From: Brevundimonas naejangsanensis
Lineage (GTDB): Bacteria; Pseudomonadota; Alphaproteobacteria; Caulobacterales; Caulobacteraceae
Direction: 5' to 3'
NCBI RefSeq assembly: GCF_000635915.2
Contig: NZ_CP015614.1
Location: 2,516,501 to 2,580,500, forward strand
DNA length: 64,000 nt
Shown: positions 26,412-36,024 of the stretch, piece by piece
Numbering within the stretch: position 1 is the first letter of the stretch
Layout: the number at the start of each line of letters is the position of its first letter
The notes under the pieces: model-generated
Database searches by the model: none
What the model was told of the DNA's origin: nothing
Seen by the model: the letters and a program-made list of their open reading frames with translations, nothing else
Program-made: the position numbers and the translations under genes

Positions 26412-27305
26412 ATGTCGATCACAACGACCCGTCTCGCCGCGCCGATCGCCCTGGCGGCCGCCCTGCCCCTTCTGGCGTCGTGCCAGAAGCCGTCCGAGCC
26501 CGCCGCGCCCGAAGCTCCGGCGCCTGCCCCGCCCACGGTCGTGCTGGACTCAACCCTGAACCGCGCCGCCCTGCTGGCCGCCCTGACCGAAGCGAGAACC
26601 GCCACGGCCGACGGCCGCGTCCGCGACGCGGCCCTCAGCGGACGGACCGTGTCGGTGCGCCTTCCATTCGGATGCGAGGGCGCAGCACCGGCCGAACGGA
26701 CGCAGCCGGGCCTGCCGGCGCTGGTGCGCGGCGACGACGGCAGCCTGATGCTGAGAGTTCTGCCCGAGGATCTCGCCACGTCCGGCCTGGTCGTCACTGC
26801 GGGCGCGGACGACGCGGCGCCTCCCAGTGCCTGGGAAGCGGTCGAAGGCTTCTGGATCGCCCGTCCCTGGAGCGGGCTGGAAACCTGTCGCCCCGGCGAG
26901 ACCGCGCCGACGGCGCGCCAGCCAGCGCAAGACGCTGAAGCAGAAAGCAGGTCCGAGGCCGACGGTGTCGTTTCGCCTGCGGCTCAGCCGTCCGTTCAGA
27001 CGGAACGCACCTCAGGGCTGGCCGCTGTGTTCGAGACGGACGGCTCGCGCCTGGGCCGCCGTCAGGGTCAGGCCTATGTCCACGTCATTCGGGGAGACAA
27101 GGGCGTCGCTCCGACGCCGGCGCCGGGCGGCTATGCGCTGCGGCTGGAAGGGCGGCTGACCGCCTTTGCGGACGGAAAGGCCGTCCACTGCGTCCAGAAG
27201 GACGCCGAAAGCCGTCCGGTCTGCGTCGCCGCCCTGCGGCTGGACCGGCTGGCCTTCGAGGATGGAGCCACGGGCGCCCTTCTCAGCGAATGGCGCCCGC
27301 GTTGA
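26412..27305 (+). CDS. Lipoprotein of unknown function
   Basis: 297 residues. The lipobox LLASC places the lipid-modified cysteine at C24. It is followed by a Pro/Ala/Glu-rich linker (26-47). The body contains four to five cysteines (FGCEG, ETCRPG, VHCVQK, RPVCVA) that could form disulfides in the periplasm. No domain is recognised. It is divergent from the SLC13-type permease gene, with 86 bp between the starts. Confidence 0.75.
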   Translation: MSITTTRLAAPIALAAALPLLASCQKPSEPAAPEAPAPAPPTVVLDSTLNRAALLAALTEARTATADGRVRDAALSGRTVSVRLPFGCEGAAPAERTQPGLPALVRGDDGSLMLRVLPEDLATSGLVVTAGADDAAPPSAWEAVEGFWIARPWSGLETCRPGETAPTARQPAQDAEAESRSEADGVVSPAAQPSVQTERTSGLAAVFETDGSRLGRRQGQAYVHVIRGDKGVAPTPAPGGYALRLEGRLTAFADGKAVHCVQKDAESRPVCVAALRLDRLAFEDGATGALLSEWRPR

Positions 27306-27312
27306 GCTGATG

Positions 27313-27435
27313 TCAGGCAGCGCCCAAAAGGGCGGCGCCGGCCAGGACGCCCAGCAGGATCAGGGTGACGCTGCCGGTGAAGACGACGACGCCTTCGAAC
27401 GAGAAGCCCGAAGCGCGGGGATGCACGAGTTTCAT
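27313..27435 (-). CDS. Small membrane protein, 40 residues
   Basis: The reading frame runs from ATG (27433-27435) to TGA (27313-27315). The product begins MKLVHPRASGFSFEGVVV and continues into a hydrophobic helix (about residues 15-40) rich in V, L, A and G, a single transmembrane segment with a short charged N-terminus. A strong Shine-Dalgarno-like AAAGGA lies 8-13 bases before the ATG. It follows the LysR gene on the same strand after 95 bp. No family is recognised. Confidence 0.6.
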   Translation of the reverse strand: MKLVHPRASGFSFEGVVVFTGSVTLILLGVLAGAALLGAA

Positions 27436-27530
27436 GATTGAGTTCCTTTCGGCGGGGGAGATCCGAACGGTCTCAAGATAGGAAGCACGACCGCGAACGA
27501 CAAACCACGGTTCGGCTGCATCGCGTGAGC

Positions 27531-28472
27531 TTAACTCACCTGATCCGGCTCTGCGTCCCGATCTGGCCGCGATTCCGCCACGATCCAGTTGAGGAAGCGG
27601 CGCAGCTTCGGCTCATCGGCGCGTTCGGGCAGGACCACGGCCCAATAGGCCAGATCATTGGTCAGGGCGTGGTCGACCGGCTGGATCAGCCGCCCTTCGC
27701 GGAGCTCCTCCGCCGCCAGGGGCGCCGAGGTCAGGGCCACGCCCCGCCCCGACAGGGCGGCCTCCAGCGCCAGGTGACTGTGGCTGAAGTGGGGGCCGCG
27801 CAGATGGTTCACGCGCGGATCCTCGACCCCGGCGCTTTCGAACCAGGCCTTCCAGCCCAGTCGGTTCGCATAGGGCATGTCGTGCCAGGTCTCGTGAATC
27901 AGCACCACGTCCAGCAGATCGGACGGCTGGTTCAACCGCCGCGCGGCGGCGAAGGACGGGGCGCAGACCGGGATCAGGCGCTCATTGACCAGCCGCCGCG
28001 CCACCTTGCCCGGATAAGGGCCTTCGCCATAGCGCAGCGCCACGTCCGCCTCGCCGTTCGACAGGTCGGCGATGCGGTCCTCGGCGAAGACGATCAGGTC
28101 GAGGTCGGGATTGTCTTCGCTGAACCGGTGCAGACGCGGCGACAGCCATTTGCTGGCCAGGGACGGCAGGGCGCTGATCCGCAACTGGCGCGAACGGCCG
28201 GGCCGCACGGCGTCCAAGGCGCTTTCCAGCCGCTCGAAGGCGTCGGCGACGCCCTGGGCCAGGCGCACGCCGTCGGCGGTCAGCCGCACCGAGCGGTTGA
28301 AGCGGTCGAACAGGCGCAGGCCCAGCCGCATCTCCAGCGCCTTCACATGGCGGCTGACGGCGCCGGGGGTGACGCCCAGCTCCTCGGCCGCCTCACGGAA
28401 GCTGCCGTGGCGCGCCGCCGCGTCGAACGCCCGAAGCGCCACCAGCGGCGGGGTCGGGCGACGCTCGCTCAT
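27531..28472 (-). CDS. GcvA-like LysR regulator
   Basis: 313 residues. The N-terminal winged HTH (about 9-66, AFDAAARHGSFREAAEELGVTPGAVSRHVKALE) carries the GcvA/AmpR-subgroup signature. A periplasmic-binding-like effector domain follows (about 95-300). The target is unknown. It starts 7 bp after cenR on the same strand, so it is probably in the cenR transcript. Confidence 0.88.
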   Translation of the reverse strand: MSERRPTPPLVALRAFDAAARHGSFREAAEELGVTPGAVSRHVKALEMRLGLRLFDRFNRSVRLTADGVRLAQGVADAFERLESALDAVRPGRSRQLRISALPSLASKWLSPRLHRFSEDNPDLDLIVFAEDRIADLSNGEADVALRYGEGPYPGKVARRLVNERLIPVCAPSFAAARRLNQPSDLLDVVLIHETWHDMPYANRLGWKAWFESAGVEDPRVNHLRGPHFSHSHLALEAALSGRGVALTSAPLAAEELREGRLIQPVDHALTNDLAYWAVVLPERADEPKLRRFLNWIVAESRPDRDAEPDQVS

Positions 28473-28479
28473 GCGTGGA

Positions 28480-29166
28480 TCAAGGCTGGAGGCGGTAGCC
28501 GCCGGCGTCGGTCAACAGCAGCCGCGCCTGACCCGGCTCGGCCTCGATCTTCTGACGCAGGCGGTAGATATGGGTTTCCAGCGTGTGGGTGGTGACCCCG
28601 GCGTTGTAGCCCCACACCTCGGTCAGCAGCTCTTCGCGCGACACCGGCTTGGCCCCGGCGCGATAGAGGTACTTCAGGATGTTGGTTTCCTTTTCCGTCA
28701 GTCGGACCTTCTTGCCCTTGTCGTCCACCATCAGCTTGGAGGCCGGACGGAACTCATAGGGGCCGACCTGGAAGACGGCGTCCTCGGACTGTTCGTGGCT
28801 GCGCAGATGGGCGCGGATGCGCGCCAGCAGGACGGCGAACCGGAAGGGCTTGGTGACGTAGTCGTTGGCGCCGGAGTCGAGGCCCAGAATGGCGTCGGAG
28901 TCCGACGACTGCGCCGTCAGCATGATGACCGGGGTCGAGATCCCCGCCTTGCGGATCAGGCGACAGGCCTCGCGGCCGTCCATGTCGGGCAGGTCGACGT
29001 CCAGCAGGATGAGGTCGGCGCGCGCCTCCTTGGCCTGACGCACGCCGTCGGTCGCCGTCGCGGCCTGGGCCGGGCGGAATTCCTCGTGAAGCGCCAGCTG
29101 CTCGGCCAAGGCCTCGCGCAGGTCGTCGTCGTCGTCGATGATCAGAATGGTCTTGGGCGTGCGCAT
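28480..29166 (-). CDS. cenR: OmpR-family response regulator, CenR type
   Basis: 228 residues. The receiver domain has the acidic pocket DDDDD at 11-15, phosphoacceptor D56 (LLDVDLP) and K106 (TKPF). A winged-helix OmpR DNA-binding domain ends the protein (THTLETHIYRLRQKIE). In Caulobacter the essential regulator CenR, which controls envelope integrity, sits at the same place between a LysR gene and yggS, ntrZ and leuS. The name rests on that synteny, recalled and not searched. No histidine kinase is adjacent, which fits CenR, whose kinase CenK is encoded elsewhere. Confidence 0.82.
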   Translation of the reverse strand: MRTPKTILIIDDDDDLREALAEQLALHEEFRPAQAATATDGVRQAKEARADLILLDVDLPDMDGREACRLIRKAGISTPVIMLTAQSSDSDAILGLDSGANDYVTKPFRFAVLLARIRAHLRSHEQSEDAVFQVGPYEFRPASKLMVDDKGKKVRLTEKETNILKYLYRAGAKPVSREELLTEVWGYNAGVTTHTLETHIYRLRQKIEAEPGQARLLLTDAGGYRLQP

Positions 29167-29228
29167 GGTCTCTTTAGAATGGCGAGGCTTGAGCCGAACG
29201 CCAAGGGCGCCGGACAGGATATTGCGTC

Positions 29229-29939
29229 CTAAGAGGGCGCCGGCGCTTTATTTCGTTCCCCGAACAGAGCCGAACCGACCCGAACATGGGTCGCGCCCGC
29301 CGCGATGGCTGCAAGATAATCGCCGCTCATGCCCATCGACAGCACGCCCAGGCCGTTGCGCGCTGCGATCGCGGCCAGCAGGGCGAAATGCGGAGCGGGG
29401 TCTTCATCAACAGGGGGAATGCACATCAGCCCCTCGACCTTCAGGCCGTATCGGTCGCGGGCGACGGCGATCAGGGCGTCGGCGTCGTCGGGCAGAACCC
29501 CGGCCTTCTGCGGCTCGGCGCCGGTGTTGACCTGAACCAGCACGCTGGGGCGCCGCCCCGCCCGCGTCATGGCGGCCGCTAAAGCGGCGGCGAGCCGTTC
29601 GCGGTCCAGCGTCTCGATGACGTCGAACAGTTCGACCGCTTCCAGCGCCTTATTGGTCTGCAAAGGGCCGATCAGGCGCAGCTCCAGATCCGGCAGGGCG
29701 GCGCGCCGGGCCGCCCAGTGGCCTTGCGCCTCCTGCACCCGGTTCTCGCCGAACACGCGCTGGCCGGCGTCCAGCGCCGCCTGCAGCGCCTCGGGCCCTT
29801 GGGTCTTGGACACGGCGGTCAGCCCCACCGAGGCCGGGTCGCGGCCGGCCGCCTTGGCCGCCTCGGCGATGCGGCCCCGCACCTGGGCGAAGCGGTCAGC
29901 GATGGACGAAACGGCGGCGGCGGGATTAGGGACGGTCAT
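29229..29939 (-). CDS. YggS-family PLP homeostasis protein
   Basis: 236 residues. This is a PLP-binding TIM-barrel protein (YggS/PROSC/PLPBP) that buffers pyridoxal phosphate; it is not known as an enzyme. The PLP-lysine is K45 in AVSKTQ. GENRVQE, LIGPLQTNK, VNTG and LSMGMSGD are all family blocks. The start codon (CAT at 29937-29939 on the plus strand) overlaps the ATG of the divergent ThiE-like gene. Confidence 0.94.
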   Translation of the reverse strand: MTVPNPAAAVSSIADRFAQVRGRIAEAAKAAGRDPASVGLTAVSKTQGPEALQAALDAGQRVFGENRVQEAQGHWAARRAALPDLELRLIGPLQTNKALEAVELFDVIETLDRERLAAALAAAMTRAGRRPSVLVQVNTGAEPQKAGVLPDDADALIAVARDRYGLKVEGLMCIPPVDEDPAPHFALLAAIAARNGLGVLSMGMSGDYLAAIAAGATHVRVGSALFGERNKAPAPS

Positions 29940-30585
29940 GATGCCCCTGTCTGACACCCTGTCCGAAGAAGCGCAAAGCCTGTGGGACGCCGCTTGCGCC
30001 CTGGCGCGCACGGCGCCGCAGGGCGGCCGCCCCCTGCCCCCTCTGCTGTTCTTCACCGACCCGGCGCGCACGCCCCGACCGTGGGAGACGGCCGCCCGCC
30101 TGCCTGCCGGCGCAGGCGTGGTCTTCCGTCACTTCGGCGCCGCGGATCGACTGGAGACCGGACGGCGCCTGCGCGAGGCGACGCACAGGGCGGCGGTTCG
30201 GCTGCTGGTAGGACTGGACGCCGACCTGGCAGAGCAGATCGAAGCGGACGGCGTGCACCTGCCCGAGCGGGCGCTGTCGGCCGCCTGGTCCCTGTCGGGA
30301 CGACGGCCGGACTGGCTGCTGACCGGGGCGGCCCATTCCCCGGCAGCGGTGCGGGGGGCGCGCGATCTGCACGCCCTTGTGCTCTCGCCGGTCTTTCCGG
30401 CGGGCGGCGCTTCTTCAGTCAAAGCGCCGCTGGGCGTAGAGGGATTTTCGGCTCTTGCCGCCCTAGCCCTCTGCCCGGTCTACGCCCTGGGCGGGATCAC
30501 GGCGCTCAATGCGCCGCTATTGGCGGCGTCGGGGGCATCCGGCCTGGCGGGCGTAGAGGCGATCCAGACGGCTTTCGCCGGTTAG
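29938..30585 (+). CDS. Thiamine-phosphate synthase-like protein (ThiE/TenI)
   Basis: 215 residues. A TIM barrel of the ThiE/TenI type: LFFTDPARTPRP at about 38, a phosphate-loop-like VYALGGI near 181, and GVHLPERAL. The canonical ThiE active-site blocks are weak, so a TenI-like role is as likely as true thiamine-phosphate synthase. Two ATG codons in tandem (29938 and 29941) can start it. The first overlaps the divergent yggS start, leaving no room for a leader between the genes. Confidence 0.78.
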   Translation: MMPLSDTLSEEAQSLWDAACALARTAPQGGRPLPPLLFFTDPARTPRPWETAARLPAGAGVVFRHFGAADRLETGRRLREATHRAAVRLLVGLDADLAEQIEADGVHLPERALSAAWSLSGRRPDWLLTGAAHSPAAVRGARDLHALVLSPVFPAGGASSVKAPLGVEGFSALAALALCPVYALGGITALNAPLLAASGASGLAGVEAIQTAFAG

Positions 30586-30588
30586 GGC

Positions 30589-30993
30589 TTAGAACTTGAA
30601 GATGGTCTCGAGCCGCACGCGCGGCGCGGCGCGGCGGTCGGCGGCGCTTTCGGGCGCGCGGGCCGGGTCGACTTCAGGCGAGGCCAGGTTGGCGGCGGCG
30701 CCGACGCGCAGGCGCGGGCTGAGGCGGTAATAGGCCCCGGCCTCGACATCGCCCCAGTCGGCTTCGCGGCCGACCGGCTGGTTCAGGTTGAAGTTCAGGC
30801 CCCAGCGGCCGTTCTCGTTGAAGCGCAGGCCGCGGCGCTGGGCCGGGGTCGCAGGCGTGGTCGAGGACTGGGCGGCGATATCGCTGAGATTGACGGAAGG
30901 CGTGCGGGCGCGCGTCTGCGCCGAGGCGTCGTCCGCCATCCCGGCCAAGGCCAGGGCGCCCGCGCATGCAGCGATGACGGCGACGAAACGCAT
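30589..30993 (-). CDS. ntrZ: NtrZ-like periplasmic regulatory protein
   Basis: 134 residues. A signal peptide is cut near ASA|QT (residue 25). The conserved part reads NENGRWGLNFNLNQPVGREADWGDVEAGAYYRL in short blocks and ends in a C-terminal ETIFKF typical of a beta-strand end. In Caulobacter, NtrZ is a periplasmic inhibitor of the kinase NtrY and is encoded just before the DUF3576 gene and leuS, as here. The gene end lies 3 bp from the convergent ThiE-like stop. The name rests on recalled synteny and sequence style. Confidence 0.78.
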   Translation of the reverse strand: MRFVAVIAACAGALALAGMADDASAQTRARTPSVNLSDIAAQSSTTPATPAQRRGLRFNENGRWGLNFNLNQPVGREADWGDVEAGAYYRLSPRLRVGAAANLASPEVDPARAPESAADRRAAPRVRLETIFKF

Positions 30994-31347
30994 TCCACCT
31001 ACCCAAAAAGACCGACTTGAGCCGTCGATCCGTTATTGACGAGCCGGAACCGTCCGACCTGGGGATAACATATGGACTCGCGCCCCGGGGTCAACGCATG
31101 GAAGCCCCGCGATCACGGTTCGGGGCGACTCCGCCGGCCCCTGTGGCGCCTGCGTCACGCCGTTCCGGCCTTTTGCCGTCGATATTGGCGGCCAGGAACG
31201 CCGGTTCGCCTTGTCATAGCCCCTTTTGAGCGTGTTATAGAGCGTCGCTGCGGCGCGTGCGCGCGCGGTCTCTTTCGATGATCGCCCCTCGGGGGCCTTT
31301 CGGAAGCGCCCGGCGTACGTCGTCCACCCCTTTACGGAGACTATGGA
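30994..31347. other. 354-bp divergent gap between ntrZ and the DUF3576 gene
   Basis: Both promoters must lie here. Two CcrM sites (GACTC) occur, in TGGACTCG at about 31074 and in GCGACTCCG at about 31127. TTGTCA near 31210 with TTATAG 18 bases on is a weak housekeeping-like pair for the plus-strand gene. GGAG at 31336-31339 serves its ATG. No gene or repeat was recognised. Confidence 0.5.
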
Positions 31348-31803
31348 ATGGCTCTTGTTCGCGGCGCTGCGGTCGCCCTGATCGCCTCGGGACTGCTGCT
31401 CGGCGGCTGCTCCAGCCTGCCCTTCGTCGGCGGCGGCTCCAAGGCCAAGACGCCCAGCATGGAAGCCCAGCTGGGCATCGGCGTGAACGCCTATCTGTGG
31501 CGCGCCACCCTGGACACCCTGTCCTTCATGCCGCTGGCCAGCGCCGACCCCTGGGGCGGGGTGGTGAACTATGACTGGTACGTCAATCCGCAGACGCCGA
31601 ACGAGCGTTTCAAGGCCACCGTCTTCATCCTGGACCGCCGTCTGCGCGCCGACGCCCTGAACGTCGCCGTGACCAAGGAAGTCAAGGACGCCTCGGGCGG
31701 CTGGGTTTCGGCCCCGGTCGCGGCCCAGACCGAAACCGATCTGGAAAACGCCATCCTGACCAAGGCGCGCCAGCTCAACCTCGCCAACGCGGCCCGTCGC
31801 TAA
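31348..31803 (+). CDS. DUF3576-type lipoprotein
   Basis: 151 residues. The lipobox LLGGC gives lipidated C21. The conserved body IGVNAYLWRATLDTLSFMPLASADPWGGVV is the DUF3576 signature. It is likely outer-membrane-associated and is regularly found upstream of leuS and lptE in alphaproteobacteria. Function unknown. Confidence 0.9.
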   Translation: MALVRGAAVALIASGLLLGGCSSLPFVGGGSKAKTPSMEAQLGIGVNAYLWRATLDTLSFMPLASADPWGGVVNYDWYVNPQTPNERFKATVFILDRRLRADALNVAVTKEVKDASGGWVSAPVAAQTETDLENAILTKARQLNLANAARR

Positions 31804-31891
31804 GGCGCCGCCTCTCCTCCCCTTCGCCGTTCAACGCAGACCTCAGGGCCGCCTCAAGCTTCGCGCCTGAGGCGAGACCTCAGGATACGCC

Positions 31892-34471
31892 GTGGCCCGC
31901 TACGAGCCCAAGACAGCCGAACCCCGCCAGCAGGCCCGATGGGCCGAGGCCGACGCCTTCTCGGTGTCCAACGCCGACACCGGCCGTCCGAAATACTATG
32001 TGCTGGAGATGTTCCCCTATCCGTCGGGCAACATCCACATGGGCCACGCCCGCAACTACGTCATGGGCGACGTCGTGGCGCGCTGGAAGCGGGCGCAGGG
32101 CTTCGACGTGCTGCACCCGATGGGCTGGGACGCCTTCGGCATGCCGGCCGAGAACGCGGCCATGGAGCGCGGCGTCCACCCCGGCGACTGGACCTGGTCC
32201 AACATCGCCACGATGCGCGGCCAACTCAAGCTTCTGGGCCTGTCGCTGGACTGGTCGCGCGAGTTCGCCACCTGCGACCCCGAATACTATGGCAAGCAGC
32301 AGGCCTGGTTCCTGGAGCTTTTCAAGCGCGGCCTGGTCTATCGCAAGGACGGCGTGGTCAACTGGGACCCGGTCGACAACACCGTCCTGGCCAATGAGCA
32401 GGTCATCGACGGGCGCGGCTGGCGCTCGGGCGCCGTGATCGAGAAGCGCAAGCTGAACCAGTGGTTCCTGCGCATTACTCAGTATGCGGACGATCTGATC
32501 GACGGCCTGGCCGAGCTGGAAGGCCGCTGGCCGGAAAAAGTCCGCCTGATGCAGGAAAACTGGATCGGCCGGTCCAAGGGCCTGCAGATGAAGTGGGCCT
32601 GGGCGGGCGCCGCCCCGGCTGGTTTCGATGACGGACTGGAGATCTACACCACCCGCCCCGACACATTGTTCGGCGCCAGCTTCATGGGTCTGGCCCCCGA
32701 TCATCCGATCTCGAAGCAACTGGCCGAGGCCGACCCCAAGGTCGCCGCCTTCGTCGCAGAATGCCGCAAGGGCGGCGCCAGCCAGGCCGACATCGAACAG
32801 GCCGAGAAGATCGGCTGGGATACGGGGCTGAAGGTCATCCACCCCTTCACCGGCGCCGAGGTCTCGGTGTGGATCGCCAACTTCATCCTGTCCGACTACG
32901 GCACCGGCGCCATCTTCGCCTGTCCGGCGCATGACCAGCGCGACCTGGACTTCGCCCGCAAATACGATCTGCCGGTGATCCCGGTCGTCCGTCCCGAGGG
33001 CGCGGGCGACGACTTCGCCGTGGGCGACGAGGCCTATACCGGCCCGGGCGTCATCTTCCATTCCGACTTCCTGAACGGCCTGGACATCGAGGCCGCCAAG
33101 GCCGAGGCCATCCGCCGGATCGAGGCCGCCGGAACCGGCCAGGGCGCGACCATCTATCGTCTGCGCGACTGGGGCGTCAGCCGTCAGCGCTACTGGGGCT
33201 GCCCCATCCCGGTCATCCACTGCGAGGCCTGCGGCGTCGTGCCGGTCCCGGCCGACCAGCTGCCGGTCGAACTGCCCAAGGACGTCACCTTCGACGTGCC
33301 CGGCAACCCGCTGGACCGTCACCCGACCTGGAAGCATGTCGACTGTCCGTCGTGCGGCGCCGCCGCCCGGCGCGAGACCGACACGCTGGACACCTTCGTG
33401 GACTCCAGTTGGTATTTCGCCCGCTTCGCCGATCCCAAGGCGGCCGAGCCGATCAATAAGGCCGCCGCCGCCAAATGGCTGCCGGTCGATCAGTACATCG
33501 GCGGCGTCGAGCACGCGGTCCTGCACCTGCTCTACGCCCGCTTCATCACCCGCGCCCTGTCGGACGCCGGCCTGATGGACGTGAAGGAGCCGTTCGCGGG
33601 CCTGTTCACGCAAGGCATGGTGGTCCACGAGACCTATTTCGACGGCCATGAAGACAGCGGCAAGCCGCGCTGGGTCGAGCCTTCGGACGTGCGCATCGAG
33701 ACCGTGGACGGCCAGCGCGTCGCCACCCGCCTGTCGACCGGCGCCGCCCTGACGATCGGCGACATCGAAAAGATGTCCAAGTCCAAGAAGAACGTGGTCG
33801 CGCCCCAGGACATCATCACCGCCTATGGGGTGGACGCCGGCCGCCTGTTCATCCTGTCTGACAGCCCGCCCGAGCGCGACATCCAGTGGTCGACCGGCGG
33901 GGTCGAGGGCGCCGCCCGCTTCGTGCAGCGCGTCTGGGGCGAATACGCCTCATACGACGCCGCCGCTCCGGCCAACGCCGATGTAGACGCCACCCTGATC
34001 CGCGAGACGCACAAGGCCATCAAGGCCGTCAGCGAGGGCGTCGAGCACTTCCGCTTCAACTCGGCCGTGGCCAAGCTCTACGCCTTCCTGGCCACCATCC
34101 GCCAGCACGACAAGGCGGGCGCCGAGGCGAAGAAGACCGCCCTGTCCGCCCTGGCGCGGCTGATGGCGCCCTTCACCCCGCACCTGGCCGAGGAATGCTG
34201 GACCCAGTTGGGCGAGGCCGGAATGGTTCTGGACGCGCCCTGGCCCGTCTATGACCCGGCCCTGGCCGCCGACGACCAGGTCACCCTGCCCGTCCAGATC
34301 GGCGGCAAGCGTCGCGGCGAGGTCGTCCTGCCGCGCGGTTCGGACAATGCGACGGTCGAGGCCGCCGCTCTCGCCAATCCGACGGTTCAGGCCTACCTTG
34401 CCGCCAACAACCTCAGCATCCGCAAGGTGGTCGTCGTGCCTGACCGTATCGTCAATCTGGTGGCCGGCTGA
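31892..34471 (+). CDS. leuS: Leucyl-tRNA synthetase
   Basis: 859 residues, a full-length class I synthetase. HMGH is at 49-52 and KMSKS at 627-631, and the CP1 editing domain lies between them. Zinc-type pairs CEAC and CPSC are present at about 447-490. It starts with GTG at 31892. A GCCTCA/TGAGGC hairpin at about 31850-31872 lies just upstream in the leader. The stop overlaps the lptE ATG by one base. Confidence 0.97.
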   Translation: MARYEPKTAEPRQQARWAEADAFSVSNADTGRPKYYVLEMFPYPSGNIHMGHARNYVMGDVVARWKRAQGFDVLHPMGWDAFGMPAENAAMERGVHPGDWTWSNIATMRGQLKLLGLSLDWSREFATCDPEYYGKQQAWFLELFKRGLVYRKDGVVNWDPVDNTVLANEQVIDGRGWRSGAVIEKRKLNQWFLRITQYADDLIDGLAELEGRWPEKVRLMQENWIGRSKGLQMKWAWAGAAPAGFDDGLEIYTTRPDTLFGASFMGLAPDHPISKQLAEADPKVAAFVAECRKGGASQADIEQAEKIGWDTGLKVIHPFTGAEVSVWIANFILSDYGTGAIFACPAHDQRDLDFARKYDLPVIPVVRPEGAGDDFAVGDEAYTGPGVIFHSDFLNGLDIEAAKAEAIRRIEAAGTGQGATIYRLRDWGVSRQRYWGCPIPVIHCEACGVVPVPADQLPVELPKDVTFDVPGNPLDRHPTWKHVDCPSCGAAARRETDTLDTFVDSSWYFARFADPKAAEPINKAAAAKWLPVDQYIGGVEHAVLHLLYARFITRALSDAGLMDVKEPFAGLFTQGMVVHETYFDGHEDSGKPRWVEPSDVRIETVDGQRVATRLSTGAALTIGDIEKMSKSKKNVVAPQDIITAYGVDAGRLFILSDSPPERDIQWSTGGVEGAARFVQRVWGEYASYDAAAPANADVDATLIRETHKAIKAVSEGVEHFRFNSAVAKLYAFLATIRQHDKAGAEAKKTALSALARLMAPFTPHLAEECWTQLGEAGMVLDAPWPVYDPALAADDQVTLPVQIGGKRRGEVVLPRGSDNATVEAAALANPTVQAYLAANNLSIRKVVVVPDRIVNLVAG

Positions 34472-34956
34472 TGCGCAGCGGGCGTCGTCTCCTGCTGGCG
34501 CTGGCCGGGACGGTTCTGCTGTCCGGCTGCGGCTTTACGCCCCTGTATGGCGAAGCGGGGGTCAGCGGCGCCCTGTCGCGCATCGCCGTAACGACGCCCG
34601 ACGACCGGCTGGGCTATCGCCTGCGCGAACAGCTGGAGGACGCCTTCGGACGCGACGGCGCCCAGGCGCCGCTCTATCGCCTGGCCACCGACGTCGAGCA
34701 CAAGCGCCGCCCGCTGGGCCGCCGCATCGACGACACCGCCAGCCGCTATGAACTGACCGTCAGGGCCGCCTGGTCCCTGACCCCCGTCGCGGGCGGCGAA
34801 ACCCTCAAGGGCGTGCAGACCACCACGATCACCTACGCCGCCGCCGACCAGCCCTACGCCGCCATCGCCGCCCAGCAGGACGGCGAGGACCGCGCCGCCG
34901 CCGATCTGGCCCGACTGATCCGCCTGGACATGATGCGCGTCCTGGCGGGGCGTTGA
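34471..34956 (+). CDS. lptE: LPS-assembly lipoprotein LptE
   Basis: 161 residues. The lipobox LLSGC is followed directly by GFTPLYG, the classic LptE N-terminus. It is the outer-membrane partner of the LptD translocon. Translationally coupled to leuS (TGATG) and 10 bp upstream of holA. Confidence 0.93.
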   Translation: MRSGRRLLLALAGTVLLSGCGFTPLYGEAGVSGALSRIAVTTPDDRLGYRLREQLEDAFGRDGAQAPLYRLATDVEHKRRPLGRRIDDTASRYELTVRAAWSLTPVAGGETLKGVQTTTITYAAADQPYAAIAAQQDGEDRAAADLARLIRLDMMRVLAGR

Positions 34957-34966
34957 AGGCCGGCGC

Positions 34967-36019
34967 ATGATCCTGTCCCGGCGGCCTGACGTCGACCGCT
35001 TTCTGAAGGCGCCGGACGCCGGCGTTCGCGCCGCCGTCATCCACGGCAAGGACCGGTCGGGCGTGACCGAACGCGCCCTGAGGCTGTGCAAGACGATCAC
35101 GCCGGATCTGAACGACCCGTTCAACGTCACCCTGCTGACCGAAGCCGATATCGACGGCGACCCGGTTCGGCTGGAAGAGGCCCTGACGGCGCTGAGCATG
35201 ATCGGCGGGCGGCGTCTGGTGCGGGTGCGCATGGGAGACGCCAAGGGCGGCGTCGACAAGGCCGTGGCCGCCGCCCTGAGCGCCCACGCCGAGGGCGCCT
35301 ACAACCCCGACGCCATGCTGGTGATCGAGGCCGGAGCGCTGGGTCGCGAATCGGCCCTGCGCAAGGCCGCCGAAAAGGCTCAGGGCGCGGTCGCCATCGC
35401 CTGCTACGAGGACGAGGTCGGCGACGTCGCCCGCATGACGCGCGAGGCCCTCGGCGCCGACAAGGTGGGCCTGACCTCGGACGCGCTGGATCGCTTCGTC
35501 GCCCGCCTGCCCCGCGAACGCGGCCTGATGCGCCAGGAGATCGAACGGCTGATCCTCTACATCGGCCCCGGCTCCGGCCGCACCATCGACGTGGAAGAAA
35601 TGGACGCCCACCTCGGGGTCGAACCCGACGCCTCCCTGTCCGACGCCGCCCTACAGGCGTTCGGCGGCCGCCCCGGCCCTGCGCAGGCGGGCCTGCGCCG
35701 CGCCCTGGCCGAGGGCGAAAGCGCCGTCATGGCCGTGCGCATGGCCTCGCTTCATCTCGGAAAGCTGCGCCGGATCAATATCCTGCAGGCCAACGGCGCC
35801 GGCGCCAAGGAGGCCGCCAAGGCCGCCGGCGTCTTCTGGAAACAGGAGGCCGAACTGCTGCGCCAGGCGCGCGGCTGGCGCCTCGAACTGCTCGACGAGG
35901 TGCAGGACAGCGTCAACACCGCCGACGTCATGACCAAGACCACAGGCATGCCCGAGGCCCTGATCGCCGAACGCCTGCTGCTGGAAATCGCCGCCCGCGC
36001 CAAGCGCATGGGGCTTTAA
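34967..36019 (+). CDS. holA: DNA polymerase III subunit delta
   Basis: 350 residues. This clamp-loader subunit opens the beta clamp. It has the AAA+-like fold without Walker motifs, as usual for HolA; RPDVDRFL, VIHGKDRSGVTERAL and LPRERGLMRQEIERLILY fit the family. Last gene of the leuS-lptE-holA run, followed by a hairpin repeat. Confidence 0.93.
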   Translation: MILSRRPDVDRFLKAPDAGVRAAVIHGKDRSGVTERALRLCKTITPDLNDPFNVTLLTEADIDGDPVRLEEALTALSMIGGRRLVRVRMGDAKGGVDKAVAAALSAHAEGAYNPDAMLVIEAGALGRESALRKAAEKAQGAVAIACYEDEVGDVARMTREALGADKVGLTSDALDRFVARLPRERGLMRQEIERLILYIGPGSGRTIDVEEMDAHLGVEPDASLSDAALQAFGGRPGPAQAGLRRALAEGESAVMAVRMASLHLGKLRRINILQANGAGAKEAAKAAGVFWKQEAELLRQARGWRLELLDEVQDSVNTADVMTKTTGMPEALIAERLLLEIAARAKRMGL

Positions 36020-36024
36020 GCGCC

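Noticed and set aside
31804..31891. T-box leader for leuS
   Set aside because: No T-box consensus, and this riboswitch class is not expected in alphaproteobacteria.
31880..33649. 589-residue open frame opposite leuS
   Set aside because: Shadow of leuS; the composition is that of a reverse-complement translation.
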